Positions 23,747 to 38,615 of a stretch of DNA of 64,000 bases are shown here, piece by piece (position 1 is the first letter of the stretch; each line of letters opens with the position of its first letter). The stretch comes from Darksidea phi. Taxonomy: Eukaryota; Ascomycota; Dothideomycetes; Pleosporales; Lentitheciaceae. The notes under the pieces are model-generated. The model worked only from the letters and a program-made list of their open reading frames with translations, was not told the DNA's origin and did not search any database. Both the position numbers and the translations under genes were made by a program. The stretch covers positions 163,656 through 227,655 of the forward strand of contig JASJFT010000058.1 in NCBI GenBank assembly GCA_030770425.1, read 5' to 3'.

Positions 23747-25590
23747 ATGAGTTCCTTCAATGTGTTTTCTCCTCTTCTAAGGCGCGTGGTACCATGGACA
23801 TGTCGCGCATGTCAACGAGATCGAACCGTACAGCCCCAACGGAACAACTTTGCTACAAGGGCACATGCGACTACAAAGGCAGGCTCCAGAAAGAGGAGGA
23901 GGAGGATTTTAGTGGTGGGAAGTGGACTGGGCATAAGCACAGCGGTCTTTGCCGTGAATGAGGATGCGAAGCATGCGTATACTGCGGCAGAGAGGAGTGG
24001 TAGGGTGGCTTCCACACTTTTTGTGAACATACGAGAGTGAGTTTTCATGTACATAACCTTGCGATTTCAGAGAGGCGTAAGCTAATTGTGGGTTTGTGTC
24101 TAGTTATCGACGGACGCTGAAGCACCCCGAAGACGAAGATTACGCCGAACGACTCAAAGAGTGCCACCTTCGCTGCGCGAAACGAACATTACGTACATTG
24201 GAGAAGAACGGGAGCATCTTTATAAAACTAGGACAGCATTTGAGTAGCTTGAACTACTTGCTGCCGAGCGAGTGGTGTGATACCTTCATACCGCTACAGG
24301 ATAAATGCCCAGTTTCCTCATACGAGAGTATAAAAGCGATGGTGCTGAATGACACTGGGACAGACCTATCGGAGTACTTTTCAGAGTTCGAAGAGCTGCC
24401 GATTGGCGCGGCGAGTCTGGCGCAGGTACACCGAGCGGTGGTGCGAGAGACGGGCCAGAAGGTTGCAGTCAAAGTGCAACATCCGACGCTGGACGAGTGG
24501 GCTAAGCTTGACCTGGCCTTGACAAGGTTTACCTTTGAAACGCTAAAGTATTGGTTTCCGGAGTACGACCTCACATGGTTATCGGAAGAGATGGAAGTGT
24601 CTCTACCACAAGAATTGAATTTTCAGCAAGAGGGAGTCAATGCTATCAGGGCACGGGAGTACTTCTCGAAAGTGAAGGACGCCCCGGTTATCATTCCCGA
24701 GGTGCTGTGGGCAAAGAGGAGGATATTGGTTATGGAATATGTGAGCGGACATCGGCCGGATGACCTCGAATATCTGGATTCTCACGGCATCGACAGAGAC
24801 GAGGTCTCCGCAGCGTTAGCACGCATCTTTAACGAAATGATCTTCGGCACAAACGCGCCCCTCCACTGCGATCCACACGGCGGCAACATTGCAATCCGAC
24901 ACAACCCTACACGGTCCAGCAAAGCCAACTTCGACGTAATCCTTTACGACCATGGCCTCTATCGCGACATTCCCTTATCTCTGCGCCGCTCTTACGCCAA
25001 ACTCTGGCTCGCTGTCTTGGACGCCGATGAGCCACGTATGCGGACGTATGCGAAAGAGGTTGCGGGGATTGAAGACGAGTATTTTACGCTTTTTGCGAGT
25101 GCGATTACGGGGCGGGACTATAAAGCTGTTATGAGTGACGTGAAAAGTAAGAGGAGTAAAGAGGAGGCCGAGGTTATGGGGGATGGGCTGCTTGAGGAGG
25201 GCATGTTGGAGGGCTTGATTCAGCTGCTGGGGAAGGTGCCAAGGGTGTTGTTGTTGATTTTGAAGACCAATGATCTGAGTGAGTTGTCTTCCTCCGCTTC
25301 TCCTCTTTCAGCCGAAGAATATCTAACGAGATATAGCACGATCACTAGACGAGAATCTACACACGCGTCAAGGGCCCGTCCGGACCTTCCTCATCCTTGC
25401 GCGATATGCTTCGCGGACCGTGTACGAGGAGCAACTCGAGAAGTTGTCGGGGGCTGTCTTGTGGCCGTCCAACTTGGTTGCCTTTTTGCGGGCTTGGAGC
25501 GCGCATATGAGGGTCGAGCTTAAACTCAGTATTTATGAGGCGTGGTTGAGAGTTAGGGCGGTGTTGGGGATGGGCCAGCAACGGGTGTAG
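23747..25590 (+). CDS. Mitochondrial ABC1/ADCK (UbiB) family atypical kinase, MCP2/ADCK1-like
   Basis: Exons 23747-24036, 24104-25278 and 25337-25590 give 572 residues. The N-terminus is Arg/Ser-rich and fits a mitochondrial presequence; it is followed by a membrane-like segment (RILVVGSGLGISTAVFAV). The kinase core shows the ABC1 signature KNGSIFIKLGQHLSS (KxGQ motif), the Ala-rich loop PIGAASLAQVHRA, VAVKVQHP (ATP-site Lys), LPQELNFQQEG, PLHCDPHGGNIAI (catalytic loop) and DVILYDHGLYRDIP (DFG equivalent DHG). The Asp-His-Gly and Leu-Tyr features fit the MCP2/ADCK1 branch rather than COQ8. Family members act in the mitochondrial inner membrane in lipid homeostasis. The exact substrate is unknown. 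Confidence 0.88.
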
Positions 25591-26679
25591 CCGGACGATG
25601 CCGGTATTGGGAACCAGGGTAATTAGGGAGGACGAGAGACAAGTAAAGTCGTGTGGCTCGTGTCCGTTGCGGACCCACAATCGAGGTTGGCAGGGGTTGT
25701 GCGAGGTGAATATACCCCTGAAGAGCTGAGAAGGGTAGAACTTGCGTAGAATCATACGTCAACACGGTGGCGGTGCAAGACAGATCATCAGCGCATCCAA
25801 GATAGGGGGCATGTTTGCAAGAGGATAGGACACCCCCTGACTTCAGAGCGGTGTGCTTGAGCCAATGTGTTTGATGGAGCGTTTACAGAGCGTTTGAAAA
25901 TGGTTTGCTGTTCGGTGTGTCACTTACCCGGACGATGCGGGGATGGAACAGCAGGGGGAAGCAGTCGGGATGGACTATTCGTAGCAAAGATGTAATGATA
26001 TCCTGTGGACGTGTTCTTAACTTTCGGCTACGATACACATCATTCTACCTGGTGCCGCTAATGAAGTGGACCGTGGACTTTTGACATCATCGAGTTGGAG
26101 GGCGCGTCGCTGTGAAGGCATGACAGAGCTCGAGCTCTTTGCCTCTTCAGTGTCGGTCACAGATCAGTCTCGTGGATTGGCCCGTTCTATGTCCATTTGC
26201 ATTCACAGTCCGCACGGAAGCGATCGGGAGTCTGGAAAACGGTTCCTGCCCCTGGTCTCCGTTGAAGCCACAGGCGGGGCAGCCGCCAAGCCTCGCAGGA
26301 ATACAGCAAGGCGGCAACGCGCTGCAACTCCACACGACCCGACCCATTTCCTGCGCGGTTAACAAGGCCGCTGGAGTGCGCTGGAGTCTTTGCGCAGCGA
26401 CTGCAAAGGATTGAATAAGCGTCACCGCCTTGCTACGGCGACACATCGCCCGCGCACCGCTGAGCGCCTCCCGCCGCCTTTGTAACTGCGGCGTGCACGG
26501 CCGTACGACGACCCGCACAGCCTCCTCCACCTCAGGACGCTCGTCCACACCTTCACAGATAGGCTGTCGACATCACCACTGCCTGTGCCACGGGGAAACA
26601 ACGACCACCGGCCCGTGAGCTCTGAGAGCCGCTTCCTTACCCCTTCGACCGTCCCTCTACACGCACTCATCGGTACAGC
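25591..26679. other. Intergenic upstream of RSP5
   Basis: More than 1 kb without a supported gene; overlapping ORFs on both strands have no family features. The C/T-rich last 200 bases fit a fungal promoter and 5' leader. Confidence 0.4.
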
Positions 26680-29545
<2,866 letters not shown>

Positions 29546-31261
29546 ACGGGTTTTGGAGAACGGAGTGCCATCAGGGGCTCGTCGCTTACACAAGTGGGCG
29601 AAGGAGTTGGGTGGCAGCGGAGCACGCAGCGGGAAGTGGATGCAGTGTTGCCAGTGTACAAAAGTTCAGGAGTGGGGACTTGGGTTCATTCGTACATGAG
29701 CATCTTGGGTGGTGTGAGCAAAGGTATTAGTATTTATCATTGAAGAGCTCATTTTTCTTTGTAATCGGACAAGTGGCGCATGCCTTCAAGACGCGATTCT
29801 GAAGGCGTTTGTGTTGGCTTTCTGCTGGTCTGGACCTCCATCACTATATCTCTCGTTTGGTTTGAAATGGTGCGGTGTCGTGTGGAGGTGAGCGCGTAGG
29901 GGGGGAGGGAGGTGTAGCGAATTGATCATCTTGGGGAAGTAGAAATATGTGACTTGTACACCTGGATAGACTTCGGAGAGGGTTTTTACTTGGAACAATG
30001 GGTGGTTGTGATGTGGGGGCACGGAGAGGTACCAAAGTCGACCAATATGAAGTTGCCCATTGTGTAAATATCCAAAGTTTAAGGTACACAAAGTCGGCAA
30101 AGCTCATCTCTTGAGTTGGTTCGTGTTGTGTTACAGTCGAAGTTCCTCTAAACCACATTTCACACCTGATCTCGGAAGTTAATTGAATGCGGGGGGTGCT
30201 TTTGTACTTGAGCGCCCCGTTTGTGGCTTATTTTTCCGGCGTGGGGAAAAGCGAGATGAAGGGGTTTGAGACATGGTTCGGAAAATAGCGCCGACGCCGA
30301 GATGATGTGGTTGTTGTTGTTATTGTGGTGGTCCGATATACAATATACACTCCTCCTGTACGATTATGATGCACTGACGAGTGAGCGCATATTGTAGTAC
30401 TGGGACTGACTCGGACTGCTTTTGTAGTAAAATGGCGTGAAGAGGGCTACATATACATACTCTTTTGATTTGAGATTTGTGTCGTGTCGTGTTGTGTTGT
30501 GTTATGTCGTGTCCGTATTGGCATCGGTTCGCGCATGAGCCAGGGCCAGACCGAGGAGGTTTGTTTAGCGCGGTGCGTGCCAAGGCTCGGAAGGGCCTCC
30601 TTGTGGCGACTTGATCAATGTTATGACTTGGGTTCCGCCAATCGCTGTGCTGGGAGCTTCGGAGCGGGTCTCATCGAGGCATCATCGTTTACCCTTGCGG
30701 TTTGGCCTTTACGCCCTTCCCTTCTGCTCACCACACTGCGCATTCCCCCTTTAAAGACGAGTGAGCGGCTACCCGTTCTCTACACAGTGTCTGCTGGTAA
30801 ATCGTGTTTTGCTTCGCTGCGTCTGTACAATGTATTGAGTGGAGAGGGGGAAAATTTGCTCAGTAGTGCATTGAAGTGGTGTATTGGGAGCTATATTTGG
30901 CTGGCTGGGCGGCAGTGTGGAGCCGTAAACTAGAGTCGAAGAGGCAAAGTGGGTTATCAAAAGGGCGAGCTTTTGGGGACACTGCGCATGGCCCGTTACT
31001 CGATATTGACGAGCGCGTCTGGGGGGGACAACAGTTGTTTGGATAGCCAAGACGGTATGGTTCGTTCGCAGGAGATTTAACCTTCCGAGGCTCCTGAATC
31101 AATCACCACTTTTCTGCTGCATTCCTCGCTGTCTCTTGTTCAACCAGCACCCTATCATTCGCTTTGGGTCTTTTTCTGCTTGTATACTACACTACATCTT
31201 TCTAATCTCTCGCCTTTCTGATTCTAAAGACCCCCCTTTGTGATATCAGCATATACCAATC
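29546..31261. other. Intergenic, no gene seen
   Basis: About 1.7 kb. It contains a GTGTC/GTGTT pentanucleotide repeat near 30477-30513 and pyrimidine-rich leader sequence just before 31262. ORFs present look non-coding. Confidence 0.45.
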
Positions 31262-31978
31262 ATGCGTTTCACTGCCGCTTTCGCGCTCACTGCCGCCAGC
31301 TTCGTTGCTGCGCAGTCGACGACTACGCACGCTGCTCCGTCTTCGACGTCTACTGCTTGTGACGCGCAAAAGTACGTTCCTACCACGTCACCTCCCATCA
31401 CATGTCTCAACACACTTCAGACGAAACAGCTATACTGACGCTGTTGATTAGCATCCTCGACACCTGCAAAGAAGGCATCCAGAAGCAGATCGATACTTGC
31501 AAGGGCAACGATTGGATGTGCTTGTGCGACAACTACACCAACCTCCTCACGTGCTACAACAACTGCCCTGATGATGCGGGCAAGTCGCCAACGCAGAACC
31601 AGGTTTCGCAGTTCTGTGCTGCTGCTGCGCCGTAAGTGGAGCTTTTATACTCTGCGAAGATGGGGCTTGGGGGTTCGGTGGAGCCTCCCTGGCATGGTTG
31701 TTCGGCCACTGTCAACTGGAGTCGGTTTGACCGGCATGGAAAACAGCGAGTTGAAGAAGGCATGCTAACGCGCTCGCAGTCTGAAATCCTCCTCCCTCTC
31801 CGTCGCTGCCACCGCCGTCAAGGCTTCGAGCACCCCCGCCTCTGCCACGCCAACGGGCTCGGACACGGCGTCCTCAGCCTCGGCCTCGCCGTTGGACACT
31901 GGTAACTCGGCGCCTGGTGTGGTGGCACCCATCTCTGGAGCATTCGCTGTTTTGCTCGGCATCGCCGGAATGTTGTAA
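31262..31978 (+). CDS. Small secreted Cys-rich, Ser/Thr-rich protein, predicted GPI anchor
   Basis: Exons 31262-31371, 31452-31631 and 31780-31978 give 162 residues. The signal peptide is MRFTAAFALTAASFVAAQS. A Cys-rich core follows: TCKEGIQKQIDTCKGNDW, MCLCDNY and LLTCYNNCPDD, with eight cysteines in the core. The C-terminal third is Ser/Ala/Thr-rich (likely O-glycosylated) and ends in the hydrophobic stretch VVAPISGAFAVLLGIAGML, as in GPI-anchored wall proteins; Gly or Asn residues just before it could be the omega site. This matches the family annotated in Aspergillus as GPI-anchored serine-threonine-rich protein. The Cys pattern is reminiscent of, but not clearly, a CFEM domain. Likely location is the plasma membrane or wall; function unknown. 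Confidence 0.85.
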
Positions 31979-33251
31979 TTGGATGCGTAATCGAAAGGTA
32001 ATTGTTGAGACGTTGGAAAGGAGTGGTTAAGATCGATATGGGATCAACACACTGGTATCGGTAATCTATAATGCGTGAGCATATTATTTGCCACATGGGA
32101 CGGGGGGGTTGGACGCGAGGTGGGGATGCGAAGGGGGAGATGGGCTAGTGCTAGATTAGGTCGAATCAAGCTATGTCGTCTGTCAACCTGAGTCGTGTTC
32201 TGAAGCTGATTCAAGGAGCCAGCCGTGTAGAGAAGTCGACCGAGGTCACGCACGACGACATGCGCGGGCGGCGCTCGCTCACATGACCTAGTTGAATGGT
32301 CCAGACGTTCAGCCAGTGAATAGCGCCGCGAGCTGGTGCTAGCTGACCGCCAGCGCGACTCAGTCTTCGTGTCCGCAGTTGGCGCTGAGGGTGCGAAGCG
32401 TGGGCGTCCCAACAGAGTCGTCCGGAGGGCCTTGCGCTGATCGACCGCATAGACAATGTCCTAATTGGCTCTCAAATTGCGCGAAAGTTTGCTTGGGCGT
32501 TTCGTTCAACGGTTCCCGCGTCCGACCGTTGTTGAGACGCAAAGACGCAAACCCGCACACCCACAAAGCCAGGCGGCAAGGCTCCGCGCATCGGAGCACG
32601 GCATGGTACGGTCTTGCTTGCGCTGCTTTGCGGTGTACGATGGTGCCGAGGGCGAATGCCAGCCTGCAAAAATCTGCGTGCCGTACGGCCGATATTCGAA
32701 GCGATGAGCGCCGCGGAAGCAGGGAGCAGAAGCGCACCCAAGACGGCGGAAGAAGCGAGCCGGGGTGGCCATTCATGACGCACATGGCGTCGCTCTCCGC
32801 GTTCGAGCAATCCTTCACCAATGGCCACGCCCGCAACCACAACCACCGAGATGCGGCCGTCGAGGTTCGCGCACGGCTGGCGTCTCCACCCACAGCCGTT
32901 CCCATTTTGCGGCAATTCTGGGGTCGCCCGGTCAGGTCCGGCCTGCGGTGCACACAGTGACGCCGCCTCAAAAACCAGCGCTGCCCTCCTATACCGGTAT
33001 TGCGCCCTATCGTGCGGCAACCATTCGCCCGGATCGCCCAGAAGACGTCACACGATCCCTCGGCGGATTTGCGTGCGGTATCGTCCTCGTCGACACTAAA
33101 GAGGAGGAGAAAGAGGATGCCCTGGTGCGTCCATCGGTTCCTTCGACGACCGCGACCGCGATAGAGCCCAGCCTTGACCGACCAGCCACTCGGGACGCCG
33201 CGTATACCATGCTCTGGAGGACACACGGCGAGCATCACGGACAAGGACAAG
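31979..33251. other. Intergenic upstream of the 7TM-MFS fusion
   Basis: About 1.3 kb. Long overlapping ORFs exist on both strands (for example minus 33397-32360), but they follow from high GC and partly lie antisense to the next gene. No domain seen. Confidence 0.4.
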
Positions 33252-36023
33252 ATGTCGACTGAACACCAGTCCCGCGGCCCGGCAGTGCTCGCAGTCACCG
33301 CTGCGACACTGGCGCTGTGTTCTGTGTTCGTCTTCCTGAGAATCCTATCGAGATACTTCATCGTGAGGAAGCCGGGATGGGACGACCACGCTATCATGCT
33401 CGCATGGCTGCTAGCCTTCGGGACGTCGTTTGCGATTTGCTACGGGACGACAAAGGGGTTAGGAAGGCATCAGCTTGACGTACCGGGACAAGAGTTGATG
33501 CCGATGAAGAAGGCGGCGTACGTGTTCTCGGTTCTCTATGTAGGTACCCTATGCTATTTACCGTCTCGGGTCACACCAGGCTGAGACATGCAGAATCCGG
33601 CCTTGATGGCCACGAAAACGTCAATCCTGGTCTTCTACCTTACCCTATCCGCAACGCACAAGATCTTCCGCTGGGCAACGATTGCGACACTGGCCGTCGT
33701 CAACGTAGGCGGACTGGCGTTGACGCTCCTCAACATCTTTCAGTGTGCGCCCATTACTGCCGCCTTTCTAACGCCAGTACCCGCCTCGGCCACTTGCACC
33801 AATATCGTTACCATCTATCTATCCTCGGCCCCTCTGAACATCATCACCGATGTGGCCATATTCTTCCTGCCGATGCCCATCCTTACGGGTATGAGACTGC
33901 CTTCAAAGCAAAAGATCATCCTTGTCATTACTTTCGGATTCGGTATCTTCGTTGCAGTCATCGATGTTGTCCGGATCTACTATCTTCAGGATGCACAGCG
34001 AGACAACCTTCGCGCTGCCCAACAGCGTACGGAAGGGGAAGATGCGCGAAACACGAGCGACTTCTCTTGGTACGCTTCGCTTTCGTTCATGTGGAGCGCG
34101 GTTGAGATCAATACGGGCATCATGTGCGCCTGCGTACCTGCACTGAAACCCTTGGTAAGGCGCTTCCTTCCGCAATGGGTTTTGGATCAGACAGTTCGCG
34201 AAAAGACAGCGAGCAAGACGAGCGACAGCATCATCATCCCGCCGCAACTGGTCGAGTCATCTAGACGATCGGATCTTCCAAGTCCTCCTACCTCACCCCT
34301 GACTGGGCCTCCACCCGCGCCAGGAGGCGCAGACGACTCTATGGACATGATAGAATTCCTCACAACTCCCGACATGGATGGAATGTCACACATCGCTCGC
34401 AACGAAACTAGCGTGACTTATGCGACAACTGCTCGGACCCGACGCAACTCCATGACATTCTTCGACTTCGTTGATGTGGAGAGGAAAAAGAACATCACTC
34501 TACGAAGCAACCGCGAGTCCTTATTCCCCATCATAATGGTCACCATTCTGTTTTTCGTCTGGGGCTTCGCCTACGGACTTCTGGATACACTTAATGCACG
34601 GTTCCAAGAAGTCGCTCACATGAGCAATGGCCAAACGGTCGGGCAACACAGCGCATATTATTTCGGCTATATTGTTGGTCCGCTCACCTTTGGGAGAGTA
34701 GTGTTTCGCCAGTGGGGTTTCAAAGCTTGCTACATGGTGGGCCTCACAGTTTACGCTTGTGGGACGCTGATTTTCTGGCCTTCGGCCGTACTGACTTCCT
34801 TTCCGGCCTTTCTAATATCGAACTTTATCGTTGGGCTTGGACTATCGACGCTGGAGCTCGGGGCGAACCCCTTCATCGCGCTCTGCGGACCGCCTGAGTA
34901 TGCAGAAGCTCGTCTCAACCTATCCCAAGGTATACAAGCCACCGGCACGGTTGTGTCGCCACTATTAGCCAAGAAGGTTCTCTTCAGAGCTTCAGGCCAA
35001 GATCTGATCGAAGTGCAATGGGCATACCTCGGCATCGCTTTCTTCACTATCCTTCTCGCAATCATGTACTATTACGTGCCATTGCCAGAGGCTACAGACG
35101 AAGAGCTCGAGGCTGCTTCCGCTCGCATGCCGATACCACGCGACGCAACGCTCGTTCTCGGCTCGAAACACGTCAAGCTCGTCTGGATAACGCTCGGCCT
35201 AGGTGTCTTCAGCCAGTTTTGCTACGTAGGTGGCCAAGAGTCAGTATCGACCTCATTCGCCGAGTATATCAATTACGTTATGCCACCGCTTGACCCGGTG
35301 TCCCATCAAGCAATTGGACACACTGCCTTCGCTGTTTCCCGCTTCCTCGCTGCCCTCGCCAATATTTGGGTAACGCCCCGGTTGCTCCTACTCTTCGTTT
35401 ACGCCGGGTTAATCGCGTTTTCTGCGGCTGCCATGTCCGGTTCCGGACCTACTCCTGCGGCGATCGTTATCATGATCATGTTCTTCGAGGGACCCTTGTT
35501 CCCTCTAATCTACGTCCAATCGATACGTGGTCTCGGAAAGCACATCAAAGACGCTTCCGTCCTCCTCACAGCCGCCATTGGTGGGGGAGCGGTTCTGACC
35601 CCCATCACATACGTAGTCTCACGGTCCGACAACGTGCAGTACGCATATTGCGTCATTGTCGCTGCGTACGCTGCCGGCGCCCTGTTCCCGATCTGGCTCA
35701 ACAGTTACCCTGCAGCGCGTAAACTTGCTGATCCGGTACGGGACGAGCAAACCAGGCGTGAGAGCGAGGCTGAAGACGAGCGGCGCGAGAGCATGGGCAT
35801 GAGTGAGAAGAATAAGAGATGGAGCAAAATCAAGAAACGCTGGAGCAAAGACAAGAATCAATTGCCTGAAATCGAGCACCGGGAAAGAAGCAGCTGGGCG
35901 GAAGGACAAGCACCGTGGCATGACAGCTCGCAAACTGAACCCTCAGTTGTTCCAAGGAGTCTACGGGCTCACGGCGCGTTAGAGGAAGATTTCATCGAGA
36001 GAGGCTCAACGCGCAGTCGATAG
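33252..36023 (+). CDS. Fusion protein: fungal 7TM rhodopsin-like (Pth11-type) domain plus FucP-like MFS transporter
   Basis: Exons 33252-33539 and 33594-36023 give 905 residues. Residues ~10-290 form a seven-helix domain of the fungal rhodopsin/Pth11-type family: PGWDDHAIMLAW, KTSILVFYLTLS, NIFQCAPI, the TM5 segment SSAPLNIITDVAIFFLPMP, and WSAVEINTGIMCACVPALKP. A hydrophilic Ser/Pro-rich linker (~290-400) follows. Residues ~400-810 form a 12-helix MFS of the FHS/L-fucose permease group, with TILFFVWGFAYGLLDTLN, YYFGYIVGPL and LGANPFIALCGPPEYAEARLNLSQ. The tail is charged and Lys/Arg/Glu-rich. Both domains lie in one uninterrupted exon, so the join does not depend on a splice guess. It may couple sensing to sugar uptake; that is inference. 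The upstream ATG at 33174 is in frame but unlikely. Confidence 0.85.
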
Positions 36024-36765
36024 CATTTATTCTTGAACGACCGAATATTACCCAATCTACGCATACGGAACTGCGCTTCCTCAATACCACTGGGCCGAAT
36101 TCCCTGTATAGGGGTTCTATGATTGTACGAGATACGAAAGCATGGCGTTTCGCGATATTCCGGGCTGCGTTTAGAGGATATTTGTGTCCTTTGGCTTGTA
36201 AATACTACTCGGATGCAGCGGTCATGGCGCTCGGTACATACTAAGAGGAGCTCAGTTTCTTTTGCCACCTCAGTGTTCGCACTACTTTTTACTGTACTCA
36301 TCGCAATGAATATTATTATCAGAATCCAACAGCTGGCGAGGTCTTATTTTCGGTGTGCCGTGCAGAGCAGTTTGTGAGGTGACCTTGCCCAGGTGTAAAT
36401 CGGGCCTGTAGAAGGAAGCAACAATCAATTACCTGTATGAAAAGGTAGAAGCACCACGGTAACATTCAGACTCGTGTGAGGACCTCGAGAGGGCCAGAAT
36501 CGTATGCCTAGGTGTTTAGGCAATAGGTAGCCATGAAACGCACGGGCCACAGAGTGTTTAAACCGAAACCTCGGCATCCGCGCGTCATCCCCGCGTTTTG
36601 AAGTTCGTATCTTTATCAATCCGGGTAACGCCGCACATGTCTCCAAATCGCATCTCTCGCAAAGGCCTAACTTCCCTTGGAAGTCTTCCTTTCCATCATC
36701 ATTGGCTTTGAGGCAACTAACGTCCAATACCCTCTTCCTCCAACAACCATACCTAACCCGCCGTC
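36024..36765. other. Intergenic between the fusion gene and the thiolase
   Basis: No gene seen. The last ~100 bases, rich in C and T, look like a fungal 5' leader. Confidence 0.4.
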
Positions 36766-38206
36766 ATGGTCTCCCAAAAACAACCCGTCTACGTCCTCGG
36801 CGTAGGAATGACCAAGTTCATAAAGCCCCGCGGCAAAGTAGACTACCCGGAACTAGGCTTCGAAGCCGGCGTAAAGGCTATGCTTGACGCACACATCAAC
36901 TACGATGATGTCGACCAAGCTGTCGCCTGCTACTGCTACGGCGACTCTACCTGCGGCCAGCGCGTCTTCTACCAGTTCGGCATGACTGGTATCCCGATCT
37001 ACAATGTCAACAATAATTGCTCAACCGGGAGCACGGGCTTGTATATGGGTAGAAATATGATTGCACATGGAGCAAGCGATTGTGTGTTGGTCGTGGGCTT
37101 CGAGAAGATGTCTCCGGGGAGCTTGCAAACCTTCTTTCAGGATAGGGCAAATCCTACGGGGCCTACTAGTCTGATGATGATGGAGACGCGGGGGGTTACG
37201 AAGGCACCGGGCGCGGCGCAGTTGTTTGGGAATGCGGGGAGGGAGCATATGGAGAAGTGAGTTCGCCCACCATCACTCCCACCTACCAACGACAGTACAT
37301 CGTATACTGACGTATGATGACAGGTACGGCTCTACGACCGCCGACTTCGCCGAAATCGCCCGTATAAACCACGCTCACAGCAAGAACAACCCCTATTCCC
37401 AATTCCAAGACGAATACTCCCTCGACCAAATCCTCAAAAGCACCATGCTCCACGAGCCCCTCACAAAATTGCAATGCTGTCCGACCTCTGATGGCGCCGC
37501 CGCTGCCGTACTCGTCTCGCAGTCCTTCCTCGACGCGCGTCCCGAGCTCAAATCGCAAGCCATTTTGATCGCGGGCCAGTGCCTTGCGACGGATACACCG
37601 CAGCTGTTTACTCGCAGCGCGATTGACCTTATCGGGTATGGAATGAGTGAGCTTGCGGCGAAGACGGCATTAAAAGAGGCGAATGTGAGCCCCGAGGAGG
37701 TCAGGGTTTGTGAGTTGCATGATTGCTTCAGTACGAATGAGATGGTCACCATTGAGGCGCTAGGACTTGCAGAGAAGGGAAAAGCACACGAACTCGTCCG
37801 TCAAGGCGGCATCACCTACGGTGGCAAAGTCGTCATCAACCCCTCCGGCGGCCTCATCTCCAAGGGCCACCCTCTCGGCGCCACAGGGCTCGCTCAATGC
37901 GCGGAGCTCGTGTGGCATATGCGCGGATGGGCTAACAACCGCTCCGTCCCCGACACCAAGGTTGCTCTCCAGCATAATCTGGGTCTTGGTGGCGCTGCTG
38001 TTGTTACAGTGTACAAGCGTGCTGACGGGTGTGCTGCGAAGGATCTCTCGAATGAAGAGATTGCTAAGCTGAATGGGCTGGGCTATAATCCGGCGGTTGT
38101 GGCCAAGGGGTTTACCAAGGAGCAGGTTAATACTGTGAGGAGTAAGAAGGCGAGGAGCGAGTGGGCGCTGCAGGATATCGAGGACAAGGTTCAGGCGAGG
38201 TTTTGA
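36766..38206 (+). CDS. SCP2/SCPx-type thiolase (acetyl-CoA acyltransferase-like)
   Basis: Exons 36766-37256 and 37324-38206 give 457 residues. The nucleophile loop is NNNCSTGSTGL with Cys85. The second motif is CELHDCFSTNE, and the C-terminal motif is NPSGGLISKGHPLGATG, carrying the catalytic His. LQHNLGLGGAAVVTVYKR closes the thiolase fold. This is the SCP2-thiolase subfamily, which cleaves branched or straight 3-ketoacyl-CoA in peroxisomal beta-oxidation. After the thiolase fold there is a ~50-residue helical extension instead of a full SCP2 sterol-carrier domain. The protein ends QARF, which is not a classical SKL-type peroxisome signal, so targeting is uncertain. Confidence 0.9.
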
Positions 38207-38615
38207 AAGGATCACATGAGATGGGTCGGATGTACGACATTTTTGACATGATTTGTTTGGGCGTTGTATGTATTATCCTGTTGTTGAAAATTGGAAGGTA
38301 TACATAAATTATTCTCCTTCCAAAGCGCTCATTTAAGCTATGTAGTGGGTTGGTTTTCTTCTTGATTGTATCCTTTAATGATAACGCAGCGTACCTAGTA
38401 TTGGGCAAAAGATGATAGTTTTGAGGAGCAGAAGACGCGCATGCTTGGGATCCGTTTGTCTCAGACTTTTCTTCCTGCTAGTACTGCAATGAGTGTTACC
38501 AAAATAGTGAGCAATGATGCACGGTATATGTGAAATAGAAGTTGGAAGTGTTAAGGTAGCTCTGAACGTCATCGCCGGAATCAAGAAACGAGGAGAGTAG
38601 GGGGGGTTGGAAAAT
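38207..38615. other. Intergenic between two convergent 3' ends
   Basis: Thiolase (plus) and the F-box-like gene (minus) end towards each other. AT-richer DNA consistent with 3' UTRs. Confidence 0.4.

Noticed and set aside
30477..30513. GTGTC/GTGTT pentanucleotide repeat
   Set aside because: Short microsatellite; not telomeric and no sign of function.
32360..33397. 345-codon minus-strand open frame
   Set aside because: It runs antisense into the first exon of the 7TM-MFS gene, has no domain and is Arg/Ser/Cys-rich as chance frames in GC-rich DNA are.
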